Under the pieces are notes generated by a model, which had not been told where the DNA came from, did no database searches, and was given only the letters and a program-made list of their open reading frames with translations. Below are positions 34,857 to 42,447 of a stretch of DNA of 64,000 nucleotides, in pieces. The position numbers and the translations under genes were made by a program. The stretch covers positions 186,001 to 250,000 of the forward strand of contig NZ_FOCL01000009.1 of assembly GCF_900110105.1 (NCBI RefSeq), written 5' to 3'. Every line of letters begins with the position of its first letter. Position 1 is the stretch's first letter. Source of the stretch: Mucilaginibacter gossypiicola (GTDB lineage: Bacteria > Bacteroidota > Bacteroidia > Sphingobacteriales > Sphingobacteriaceae).

Positions 34857-34909
34857 GATTACGTTGATTTTCCTGAACTTATTAAAGTATCAGCAAAATC
34901 AACGTAATC
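34857..34909. terminator. Bidirectional hairpin between PhyH and egtD genes
   Basis: GATTACGTTGATTTT (34857-34871) and its exact complement (34895-34909) enclose 23 bases, with further weak pairing outside (TTATTGATTACAC against ACTCCTAATCAGC). It separates convergent genes. Confidence 0.5.
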
Positions 34910-34924
34910 ACTCCTAATCAGCGG

Positions 34925-35953
34925 TTATGCCGCTACCCAAACCGCATCGATAAACCATTTTTTGGTATCGAAAAATTGCCCTACCGGCTGAAAGCCTGTG
35001 TTTATCGCAATCTGATCGGTTTGCATCAGGGTGAATTTTTGGGAAATCTCCATGTAGATGTATTCATCTTTTTTGAAATCTACTTTTTCATTGCCTATGG
35101 TTACCTGCTGATCCTCCAAACTGATAAGGTAGCTTTTGCAGGCTCCGGTTTCGGGATCATATGTTGGATAATGTTCAAACTTGCTTACATCAAAATCGGC
35201 ATGCAGTTCTCGGTTGATACGGCGTAAGAGGTTGAGGTTAAACTCGCGGGTAATGCCGTCTTTGTCATTATAAGCGGCAAGAATAACCCGCGGATCTTTT
35301 TTGAGGTCCATGCCAATCAGTACCATATCCCCTGCCGACAGGTTATTTCTTAGCTCACGACAAAACTCAATAGCTCCATCAAGCGGCATATTCCCAATGT
35401 TTGAGCCTAAAAAGAGCACTACTTTACGCCTTGGCGAAATAGCGGCGGCCTTCTTCAGCATCTCAAAATATTCGCCGTTAAGTCCGGTGATCTTTAAGCC
35501 GGGCAAAGTTACGGGCAGGGTTATATTGAGATATGATATTACGTTATCAGATATATCTATTGGCAGGTAAGTAAAATCGGCCTGTTTATCCAGGAGGTAC
35601 TTAAGCAGATAAGAGGATTTTGTGGCATCACCGGCACCAAGTTCTATCAGGTCAAAAGCATCTCCATCCGCAATCAGCGCGTCACAGATCTCGGCAGTTT
35701 TTTCTGAAAAGATTTCCAGCTCACAGTTGGTAGGATAGTATTCAGGGCAGTTCATGAGCTCCTGGAATAACTTATCACCATTTGCATCATAAAAATATTT
35801 GGAGTTAAGATGCTTGGGCTCCGCTTGCAACCCGGCGATAACATCAGTATAAAACTGCATGTTTTCGGCGCTTATGGTACAATTAACGGCTGTTGATGTA
35901 AAGACTTGGTTCATAAGTGATGGTGGTGGTTTTTGTGTCAATTTACTTCGCAA
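34925..35953 (-). CDS. egtD: L-histidine N(alpha)-methyltransferase EgtD
   Basis: 342 residues (an internal ATG at 35914 would give 329). Makes hercynine by three methyl transfers from S-adenosylmethionine to histidine, the first step towards ergothioneine. The AdoMet site is seen in DLIELGAGDATKSSYLL (about 101-117), with PIDIS about 40 residues on; the family-specific KYFYDANGDKLF and CPEYYPTNCELEI at about 52-82 form the histidine pocket, and FLGSNIGN is the next shared block. Last gene of the minus-strand operon; its start overlaps the end of egtB by 11 bases. Confidence 0.94.
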   Translation of the reverse strand: MRSKLTQKPPPSLMNQVFTSTAVNCTISAENMQFYTDVIAGLQAEPKHLNSKYFYDANGDKLFQELMNCPEYYPTNCELEIFSEKTAEICDALIADGDAFDLIELGAGDATKSSYLLKYLLDKQADFTYLPIDISDNVISYLNITLPVTLPGLKITGLNGEYFEMLKKAAAISPRRKVVLFLGSNIGNMPLDGAIEFCRELRNNLSAGDMVLIGMDLKKDPRVILAAYNDKDGITREFNLNLLRRINRELHADFDVSKFEHYPTYDPETGACKSYLISLEDQQVTIGNEKVDFKKDEYIYMEISQKFTLMQTDQIAINTGFQPVGQFFDTKKWFIDAVWVAA

Positions 35954-37094
35954 GTCTTATGCCAGTAAATTGCCATCGTAAATTTGTCTGAAAAAAATTG
36001 CGATATGTTGCACGGCTATGACCTGGCGGCGTAACTTCTGACGCGCCGCGCAAAACTTTCTGGTTAACCATAAATTTACCATTGTATTCGCCTATTGCGC
36101 CTGGCGCTTTGGCAAAACCAGGATAAGGCAAGTATGAACTTTCTGTCCACTCCCAGCGGCGGCCCCAGTTAAATTTCGAGGCTGCTGCTTCCCACTCAAA
36201 TTCGGTTGGCAATCTAAGGCCTTTCCACGAAGCGTATGCATAAGCTTCAAAATAGCTGATATGTGTAACAGGACCTTTTAAATGCAGAGGCTCTAAGCCG
36301 TGATAGGTATAATTATGCCATTCATTATCTATCAGGTGCCAATACAAAGGCGCTTCAACTTTATTGGTTTTTACCCAATCCCAGCCTTCGGCATGCCAAT
36401 GACGAAAATCATGATAACCGCCGCTATTTATAAATTCCAGGTATTCGGCATTGGTAACCAGCTTAGGGCTTATCTGGTAAGCATTCAGGTATACTTTATG
36501 GCGGTTAAGCTCATTATCAAAGCAAAAGCCATCACCGGTAAAGCCTATTTCATAAATGCCCTCATTCATGCTGACAAAAGCATCATTTACCCCTTCATCA
36601 ATATGTGGAGCAGCGTAGTTTTTATTATAAGCCGGGAACAGCGGATTATGACCCAATATGAATTTAATATCGGTCATTAACAGCTCCTGGTGCTGCTCTT
36701 CGTGGTTAAAGCCAAGGATAAGCAGTTCTTTAACATCGTTACTTACCCCACCACTCAAAAAGCCTTCCATGGCCTCATCAACATATTTACGATAGCTGTA
36801 AATTTCAACAACTGTAGGGCGGCTCAGGTTACCACGATCGGTGCGGATCACCCGCGTGCCAACAGTTTCGTAGTAGCTGTTAAAAACGTAGTTATAATCA
36901 GGATTATATTCCTGGTAGCCCATAAAATAGGGCTTGAGAATAAACGTTTCAAAAAACCAGGTAACATGACCAATGTGCCATTTAGGCGGGCTAACATCCA
37001 CCACGGGCTGCACTACATAGTCTTCTGTTTGAAGATAAAAGCAAATTTTTTCCGTACGCTGGCGTACCTCTTTGTACCGGTCTATTAAATCCAT
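35943..37094 (-). CDS. egtB: Ergothioneine biosynthesis sulfoxide synthase EgtB
   Basis: 383 residues. DinB-like N-terminal domain with the iron ligands His43 (PPKWHIGHVTWFFE), His131 and His135 (HEEQHQE); C-terminal FGE-sulfatase domain from about 160 (ISYFEAYAYASWKGLRLPTEFEWE, then RGASEVTPPGHSRATYRNF). It joins hercynine to a thiol with oxygen. No gene for gamma-glutamylcysteine synthesis (egtA) or for a C-S lyase (egtE) is beside it, so the sulfur donor may be cysteine and the lyase is elsewhere. Five bases separate it from the permease gene. Confidence 0.94.
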   Translation of the reverse strand: MDLIDRYKEVRQRTEKICFYLQTEDYVVQPVVDVSPPKWHIGHVTWFFETFILKPYFMGYQEYNPDYNYVFNSYYETVGTRVIRTDRGNLSRPTVVEIYSYRKYVDEAMEGFLSGGVSNDVKELLILGFNHEEQHQELLMTDIKFILGHNPLFPAYNKNYAAPHIDEGVNDAFVSMNEGIYEIGFTGDGFCFDNELNRHKVYLNAYQISPKLVTNAEYLEFINSGGYHDFRHWHAEGWDWVKTNKVEAPLYWHLIDNEWHNYTYHGLEPLHLKGPVTHISYFEAYAYASWKGLRLPTEFEWEAAASKFNWGRRWEWTESSYLPYPGFAKAPGAIGEYNGKFMVNQKVLRGASEVTPPGHSRATYRNFFQTNLRWQFTGIRLAK

Positions 37095-37099
37095 TGATG

Positions 37100-38671
37100 T
37101 TACTTCCTATCCAAAAACTGTTTTAAGTTTGAAATTGTTTTAATACGCAATTGCCTGGCCTGCTGCTGCCTCATCATTAAAGCATAGGCATTGTTAAATC
37201 CTATTGGTTTAAGCCATTTTATCTGATACTTACTTTCAAACTGGCGTTGTACATAATTGTATGTGCTATCCCTGTTTACTGTTACTTCATTAACTGTTTT
37301 TGGCGATGCCTGTAAAATGGCCAGCAAACCTGTACCCGTGTATTCAGGGTAAAAATCTATCTGGTTATTGGTTAGCGCGTCAAAACAAATTTTAGTGCCC
37401 CCGAGGCCCGTTTTTGTTGATACCTCATGATCGGTATAGCCTTTTATCAGCATACTGTACATATTGGCCAGGATGTATTGTTCGCCAAATATCTTCGAGC
37501 CTATACGCACAATGCCATCACTCCCACCCTTCTCCGGTCGCCACAATTTATTGGCAACCAAAAAATCCTTTGCAACGCGCTCGGGGCTTTGGTGAAGATA
37601 GTCGGTACGGTAATTTAAAACCGTCATGACTGAATCATTTATTTTATCTGCAAGCAGGTTCAATGTCGGCTCAAGGTCAGGAAATTTTTTCAGAACATCA
37701 TCGCGCACTATTGGCGCTGCATAATACGGCGGGAAAATATGCTTATCGTCATCCAGCACAACCAAATCATAGGCTTTTAACCTGCCATCGGTTGAGTAAC
37801 CGCTGATCACATCCAGATGCTTTTCAAATGCAGCTTTATACATTACCGCATCGCTGATCACGATTGTATGGATCTTTAAGCCGTATTTGCTCCGGAGACC
37901 GAGATCGCCATCCTGACGCCCCATAAACTCGGGTGTAAAACCAGCTACAAGCTTCCCCTCTGATTTTGCGGGAACGATGTAAAACAAGCATAAAACTATC
38001 AGCAGTATTGGAAATACATAAATAACCCTCTTTAACTTTTTAAAGCTGATCTTTTGCACCATCGATAACAACAGATCGAAGATAACAGCCAGCAGCGCAG
38101 ACGGAATTGCCCCCGCCAATATCATATTGGTATTATTAAGCGAAATACCGCCGAAAATAAACTCGCCCAGGCCACCGGCGGCTATGAGGGAAGCCAGCGT
38201 TGCAACGCCCACGTTAATCACCGTAGCCGTGCGAATCCCGGCAAATATCACCGGCATAGCCAGCGGCAATTCAACCTTAAATAATATTTGCCATTTACTC
38301 ATCCCCATGGCTAAAGCCGCTTCCTTAACCGCCGGGTCAACTCCCAAAATGCCGGTGTATGTATTGCGAATAATGGGTAATAACGCATATAGCAACAGGG
38401 CAACAATGGCCGGTTTGGGGCCGATACCCAAAAGTGGAATCATAAAACCAAGTAAAGCTATGCTTGGAATAGTTTGCAATACACCGGCAATACCCAACAC
38501 CAAGCCTGCCAGTCGCTTTCGCCTAACAATGAGTATACCCAGCGGTAAGCCCACCAATACCGCTATGCACAGCGAAATAAAAGTAAGGCCGATATGCTGC
38601 AGGGTTTGCTCCTGCAGCTTGCCCGACTGCTGCTGTATAAACTGCCATAAAGTTTGCTGCTGCTCATTCAT
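37100..38671 (-). CDS. ABC permease fused to a circularly permuted choline/ergothioneine-type binding domain
   Basis: 523 residues. Residues 20-210 are a ProW/OpuCB-like permease (EAA motif GVDPAVKEAALAMGMSKWQ at about 110-128). One further helix (216-232) leads to an extracytoplasmic OpuAC/OpuCC-type binding domain. Its two halves are in reversed order: residues 240-375 correspond to the normal second half (FTPEFMGRQDG, GYSTDGRLKAYDLVVLDDDK, FPPYYAAPIVR), and 386-523 to the normal first half (RIGSKIFGEQYIL, TGLGGTKICFDAL, DFYPEYTGTGLL, GFNNAYALMMR). The layout resembles EgtU, the pneumococcal ergothioneine importer, which fits the egtBD neighbours. Overlaps the ATPase gene by 8 bases. Confidence 0.85.
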   Translation of the reverse strand: MNEQQQTLWQFIQQQSGKLQEQTLQHIGLTFISLCIAVLVGLPLGILIVRRKRLAGLVLGIAGVLQTIPSIALLGFMIPLLGIGPKPAIVALLLYALLPIIRNTYTGILGVDPAVKEAALAMGMSKWQILFKVELPLAMPVIFAGIRTATVINVGVATLASLIAAGGLGEFIFGGISLNNTNMILAGAIPSALLAVIFDLLLSMVQKISFKKLKRVIYVFPILLIVLCLFYIVPAKSEGKLVAGFTPEFMGRQDGDLGLRSKYGLKIHTIVISDAVMYKAAFEKHLDVISGYSTDGRLKAYDLVVLDDDKHIFPPYYAAPIVRDDVLKKFPDLEPTLNLLADKINDSVMTVLNYRTDYLHQSPERVAKDFLVANKLWRPEKGGSDGIVRIGSKIFGEQYILANMYSMLIKGYTDHEVSTKTGLGGTKICFDALTNNQIDFYPEYTGTGLLAILQASPKTVNEVTVNRDSTYNYVQRQFESKYQIKWLKPIGFNNAYALMMRQQQARQLRIKTISNLKQFLDRK

Positions 38672-39638
38672 GGGCCTGATGGTTTTTATATTGATAAAAG
38701 GCCGCCATTAAAGATTCAAAAGATACAGTCTTCGCTTCCTTATTCTCCAGATCTACCATGTTAAGGCGTTTAGGTTTCAAAAATGTAGCTCTTTCTAAAA
38801 CTGCCCATAAATTATCTTTATTATTAACCAGGATCCCAGATCCAACTTCTTTTATTTCTTCGTCTGAAGGAAGTAAATGCCAAAGTGATCTAACAGTAAT
38901 TGTTTTAAACTCCAGCAGCAGTCTTTGCTCTTTCAGAAAATCTTTTACAAAATCATTAACAGGATCAAAGAGCAACTGGGCCGGTGTGCCGGATTGGATA
39001 ATTTTCCCCTTATCCATCAGGCAAATGCGGTCGCCCAGTTCAAAAGCTTCCTGCACATCATGCGTTACCATGATAATGGTTTTACGCTTCAACTCGTCAA
39101 GAGCTTTAAATTCGGCATGAATTTTTGAGCGGGTAACATTATCCAGCGCACCAAAAGGCTCATCCATCAATAATACCGGCGGATCGGACACCAATGCCCT
39201 CGCCAAACCAATGCGCTGCTGCTGGCCGCCGCTCAGTTCATTAGGATAAACGCTTAAATACGAGGCATCAAGATGGAGCTTTTCCATCAGCTCGGCTGTA
39301 CGCTTTTCTGTTTTCTGTTTATCCCATTTTAGCAGGTTAGGAACAACTGCTATATTTTGAGCAACGGTATAGTGCGGAAACAAGCCGTTATTTTGCAGTA
39401 CATAGCCAATTCCACGACGCAGAATCTCTGGCTTCTGATCCATGATATTTTTGTCGTCTATGTAAATACTGCCGCTTGCTGGCTCAATAAGCCGGTTAAT
39501 CATTTTTAGCGTGGTGGTTTTACCGCAGCCACTGGTACCTAACAGAATAAGGTTTTCCTGACTCTCCACCTCAAATGATACCCCATCAACTGCTTTAACC
39601 CCGCCAAAATGTTTGCTTACATTGTCAACCTTGATCAT
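38664..39638 (-). CDS. ABC transporter ATP-binding protein (EgtV/OpuCA-like)
   Basis: 324 residues. Walker A GTSGCGKTT at about 35-43, Q loop YVLQNNGLFPHYTV, signature LSGGQQQR, Walker B PVLLMDEP and switch His in MVTHD. The C-terminal 80 residues are shorter than the two CBS domains of classical OpuCA and appear degenerate, so osmotic sensing is doubtful. With the fused permease/binding protein it makes a complete importer. Genes are joined by an 8-base overlap and preceded 11 bases upstream by the flavoprotein. Confidence 0.9.
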   Translation of the reverse strand: MIKVDNVSKHFGGVKAVDGVSFEVESQENLILLGTSGCGKTTTLKMINRLIEPASGSIYIDDKNIMDQKPEILRRGIGYVLQNNGLFPHYTVAQNIAVVPNLLKWDKQKTEKRTAELMEKLHLDASYLSVYPNELSGGQQQRIGLARALVSDPPVLLMDEPFGALDNVTRSKIHAEFKALDELKRKTIIMVTHDVQEAFELGDRICLMDKGKIIQSGTPAQLLFDPVNDFVKDFLKEQRLLLEFKTITVRSLWHLLPSDEEIKEVGSGILVNNKDNLWAVLERATFLKPKRLNMVDLENKEAKTVSFESLMAAFYQYKNHQAHE

Positions 39639-39649
39639 GCGCGGCGGTT

Positions 39650-41035
39650 TTAATCCCCAAGGGTCATGAAAAGGTTATTAAGCGATTCGGAATATAGCGG
39701 ATGGGCAAAAACACAATAACGGATCCTGTCGTATGTAATGCCACCCTCCATGGCCATTTGCAGCACGGTCATGATCTCACCGCCTTCGGGGCCAAGCACG
39801 GTTGCCCCTAAGATCACCTTTGTATCCGGATCAACAATAGCTTTCATAAAGCCCCTGGTATCGCCGGTTTCAATAGCCCGGGCCACATGTGCCATAGGCA
39901 GTTTAGCAACTTTATATTTGATCCCCTGTTTTTTTGCCTGCGTTTCATCAATGCCAATGCGGCCCAGCTGCGGGTCGGTGAACATACAATATGGAACCGG
40001 GCGGTCTTTTATTGTATAATCCGTACCTTCAAAAAGGTTACGGTAAACAATAGTATAATCGTTATAGGAAATATGTGTAAAGGCCGGGCCGCCTTTTGCA
40101 TCGCCAAGGGCATAAACACCGGCAGCAGTGGTTTCCAGTTTATCATTAACCTTGATATTGCCATGCTCGTCGGCCTCGATGCCTGCTGCAGGTAGGTTCA
40201 GTGCCTCTGTTTGCGGTTTACGGCCCACAGCCACCAATACGTGGGTGCACTTTATCTTATGCTCCTCTCCTTTTTGGGATACAGTTACGGTTATTTTGCC
40301 GCCCGATTTTTGTTTAAACTTAATAGCATGGGCATCGTTCAATACTTTAATTGATTCCAATTCAAGAATCTTTTGCATCTCCTCAGAAATATCCGGATCC
40401 TCATGCGATACTATCCGCTCTGATTTTTCCAGAATCGTAACCTTACTGCCAAAGCGACGGAACATCTGCCCAAACTCCAGGCCGATGTAATTGCCGCCAA
40501 GCACAAGCAGGTGTTCCGGCACCTTATCGAGGTCAAGGATTGTGGTTGAGTTGAGATATTGGATCTCATTCAATCCTTCAATCTCGGGGATCAAAGGCAA
40601 TGCACCAGGGTTTAAAAAGATAAGGTCGGCCGTAATCGTTTGCTTTTTGCCGCTGTTGAGCCTAACCTCCACCGTTTTCTCACCGGCAAAAACAGCCTCA
40701 CCAAATATCACATCCAGATTTTGCGTTTTCTCGGCGGCTTTTAATCCACCATTACGTGAACGCAGTACAATTTCGTCCTTCCGCTTTTTGATGGCAGCCA
40801 GATCAACCGAAAACTTTTTTACAGGTACGCCCAACTCATGGCTTTTAGTGGCCATATAAGCCGCCTTTGCCGAAGCAACCATGGTTTTGGTGGGCGTACA
40901 GCCATCGTTAACGCAGGTGCCGCCGTAAAATCGCTTCTCAATTAAAACAGTCTTTTTTCCGGCTTTAGCTAACCGTTTAGCTAAGGGGCCGCCGGCCTGA
41001 CCGGCACCTATAACAATGGCATCGTAAGTTTTCAT
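39650..41035 (-). CDS. Mercuric-reductase-like FAD/NAD(P) disulfide oxidoreductase
   Basis: 461 residues, no N-terminal heavy-metal domain. FAD motif GAGQAGG (9-15), redox pair Cys41/Cys46 in GGTCVNDGCTPTK, NAD(P) motif LGGNYIGLEFGQ, second FAD motif YALGDAKGG, and the C-terminal dimer part with FAHPLYSES supplying the catalytic His. The C-terminal Cys pair of true MerA is absent, so mercury is an unlikely substrate. In this operon a role in keeping ergothioneine or a related thiol reduced is plausible but unproven. Gap of 7 bases to the DUF427 gene before it. Confidence 0.85.
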   Translation of the reverse strand: MKTYDAIVIGAGQAGGPLAKRLAKAGKKTVLIEKRFYGGTCVNDGCTPTKTMVASAKAAYMATKSHELGVPVKKFSVDLAAIKKRKDEIVLRSRNGGLKAAEKTQNLDVIFGEAVFAGEKTVEVRLNSGKKQTITADLIFLNPGALPLIPEIEGLNEIQYLNSTTILDLDKVPEHLLVLGGNYIGLEFGQMFRRFGSKVTILEKSERIVSHEDPDISEEMQKILELESIKVLNDAHAIKFKQKSGGKITVTVSQKGEEHKIKCTHVLVAVGRKPQTEALNLPAAGIEADEHGNIKVNDKLETTAAGVYALGDAKGGPAFTHISYNDYTIVYRNLFEGTDYTIKDRPVPYCMFTDPQLGRIGIDETQAKKQGIKYKVAKLPMAHVARAIETGDTRGFMKAIVDPDTKVILGATVLGPEGGEIMTVLQMAMEGGITYDRIRYCVFAHPLYSESLNNLFMTLGD

Positions 41036-41042
41036 AGTTTTC

Positions 41043-41324
41043 TTATTCGGTAATTTTTACACCTTTCCAAAACGCCACATAGTTGGTAATGTTTTTTGCA
41101 GCCTCCTTAGGTTCGGGATAATACCAGGCAGCATCCTGGTTTTCTTTTCCATCAACTTCGAGCGAATAATATGATGCCAACCCTTTCCAGGGGCAGGTGG
41201 TATGTACATCAGAGGCTTTAAGATACTCGCCCTTAACACTTTCTTTAGGGAAATAATGATTATTTTCAACAACAATAGTGTCATTGCTTTCGGCAATGAC
41301 CTGGTTATTCCAGATAGCTTTCAT
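41043..41324 (-). CDS. DUF427 domain protein
   Basis: 93 residues forming one DUF427 domain: KAIWNNQVIAES, NHYFPKESV, then CPWKGLASYYSLEVDG and AAWYYPEP, which is the family hallmark. The function of DUF427 is not established. First gene of the six-gene minus-strand operon (gaps 7, 11, -8, 5 and -11 bases), ending with egtD. A promoter with TTG, 21 bases, TATCTTTA lies 24 bases upstream. Confidence 0.88.
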   Translation of the reverse strand: MKAIWNNQVIAESNDTIVVENNHYFPKESVKGEYLKASDVHTTCPWKGLASYYSLEVDGKENQDAAWYYPEPKEAAKNITNYVAFWKGVKITE

Positions 41325-41347
41325 AAAAAGATGATTGATTTATGGAA

Positions 41348-41379
41348 TAAAGATAGCCTTAACCCAACAAAGTTTGCAA
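41348..41379 (-). promoter_or_regulatory. Probable promoter of the ergothioneine operon
   Basis: On the minus strand TTG (41377-41379), spacer of 21 bases, TATCTTTA (41348-41355; one mismatch to TAnnTTTG), ending 23 bases before ATG 41324. Confidence 0.45.
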
Positions 41380-41480
41380 CCCTAATCTTGATTTTTTATT
41401 TTATCCAATTGATATACAATGTCTTTCATAAAAACTTCAGCTTTTTTTTACTATTTATTTTAATTTTATCATTTAAACTC

Positions 41481-41488
41481 TATCTTTG
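41481..41488 (+). promoter_or_regulatory. TATCTTTG -7 box of the tRNA-Glu transcript
   Basis: Matches TAnnTTTG, 32 bases before the first tRNA-Glu. The upstream region is very A/T-rich. Confidence 0.45.
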
Positions 41489-41520
41489 CAATCCCAAATC
41501 AAGGGAAATAAAATAAAGAA

Positions 41521-41592
41521 GGCCCGTTCGTCTAGGGGTTAGGACAGGAGATTTTCATTCTTCAAACAGGGGTTCGATTCCCCTACGGGCTA
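41521..41592 (+). tRNA. tRNA-Glu (TTC), first copy
   Basis: 72 nucleotides with full cloverleaf: acceptor GGCCCGT/ACGGGCT (first pair G-T), anticodon stem GGAGA/TCTTC with loop TTTTCAT giving TTC, T arm AGGGG TTCGATT CCCCT. CCA follows directly at 41593-41595, unlike the second copy. Confidence 0.95.
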
Positions 41593-41602
41593 CCAGGACA
41601 CG

Positions 41603-41634
41603 AAACCTCAAATCGAAAGATCTGGGGTTTTTTA
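41603..41634 (+). terminator. Terminator-like hairpin after the first tRNA-Glu
   Basis: AAACCTCAAATC, GAAA loop, GATCTGGGGTTT with two G-T pairs, followed by a T run. Confidence 0.6.
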
Positions 41635-41714
41635 ATATCTTAACCGTTGCTGACATTAACAAGCGTCCGGTTAAGCAACCATACGATCCCAGCCATGGGA
41701 AACAAAATAAAAAT

Positions 41715-41786
41715 GGCCCGTTCGTCTAGGGGTTAGGACAGGAGATTTTCATTCTTCAAACAGGGGTTCGATTCCCCTACGGGCTA
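41715..41786 (+). tRNA. tRNA-Glu (TTC), second copy
   Basis: Identical in sequence to the copy at 41521 over all 72 nucleotides. Here the next bases are CAGA, so CCA is not encoded. The spacing and the identical gene body show a tandem duplication of about 194 bases whose intervening sequence has diverged or was never shared. Confidence 0.95.
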
Positions 41787-41794
41787 CAGAATTT

Positions 41795-41828
41795 AAAGCC
41801 GCTTTGCTAATACAGAGCGGCTTTTTTA
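41795..41828 (+). terminator. Terminator after the second tRNA-Glu
   Basis: AAAGCCGCT / AGCGGCTTT, nine perfect pairs, then a T run. Confidence 0.8.
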
Positions 41829-41862
41829 TTTTTGGAACCGTTACCTTATTTCAGTAATCCAC

Positions 41863-42351
41863 ATGGAGAAGTTTCTTAAAACACCTGATCAAATATCGGC
41901 GTTGATGCAGCATTGGTTCCTTTCTTACCATGGTAAGGATAGAAATTTCTTTTCAGGGTCCGAAGTTTTCACTTTTTTTGATCTTATACCTGAAGGTCTT
42001 CAACGGGCACTTCTTCAGCGAGCAAGTTTAGATGAACATGAAAAGCCCGTATTCTTACTCAATTGCGGCAATGCCGGATTTGTATTGAATACCACTCATA
42101 GATTCATAAGGATCGGCGAATCTGATTTTGATTCTATTTTTTATACAGATTTTATATGGCATAGTGGTTACAAATCAATAAGGATAGAAGGGACGTCAAC
42201 AGGAATTAAATCAGAAGGATATTTTGCCGAGTTTGGATTAGAAACCCAAACTCGTGAAATTGTATATTGGCTAATCCCATCCGGAAGGGCCGGGTTTGCT
42301 TTTTGGAATGTTACAAAAAAGTGTGAGCTTATAGGGCGAAAGTACCTTTAA
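41863..42351 (+). CDS. Unknown protein downstream of tRNA-Glu
   Basis: 162 residues, soluble, mixed alpha/beta with a middle part of alternating strands (PVFLLNCGNAGFVLNTTHRFIRI, SDFDSIFYTDFIW). No signal peptide, no known motif. AT-richer than the core genes nearby. Converges on another unknown gene. I do not recognise the family; the general look (charged, no catalytic motif) would suit an immunity or stress protein, but that is only a guess. Confidence 0.6.
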   Translation: MEKFLKTPDQISALMQHWFLSYHGKDRNFFSGSEVFTFFDLIPEGLQRALLQRASLDEHEKPVFLLNCGNAGFVLNTTHRFIRIGESDFDSIFYTDFIWHSGYKSIRIEGTSTGIKSEGYFAEFGLETQTREIVYWLIPSGRAGFAFWNVTKKCELIGRKYL

Positions 42352-42447
42352 CAGGTTCACTGAAAGCATCGGGCTTTCCTACTTACTACATTTCTTCCAT
42401 TTCGGGTAATGAATGTTATCGCCTTGCCAAAAGTCTTATTTTCTAAG

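Noticed and set aside
39650..41035. Mercury resistance function
   Set aside because: No MerR, MerT or MerP nearby, no heavy-metal domain and no C-terminal Cys pair.
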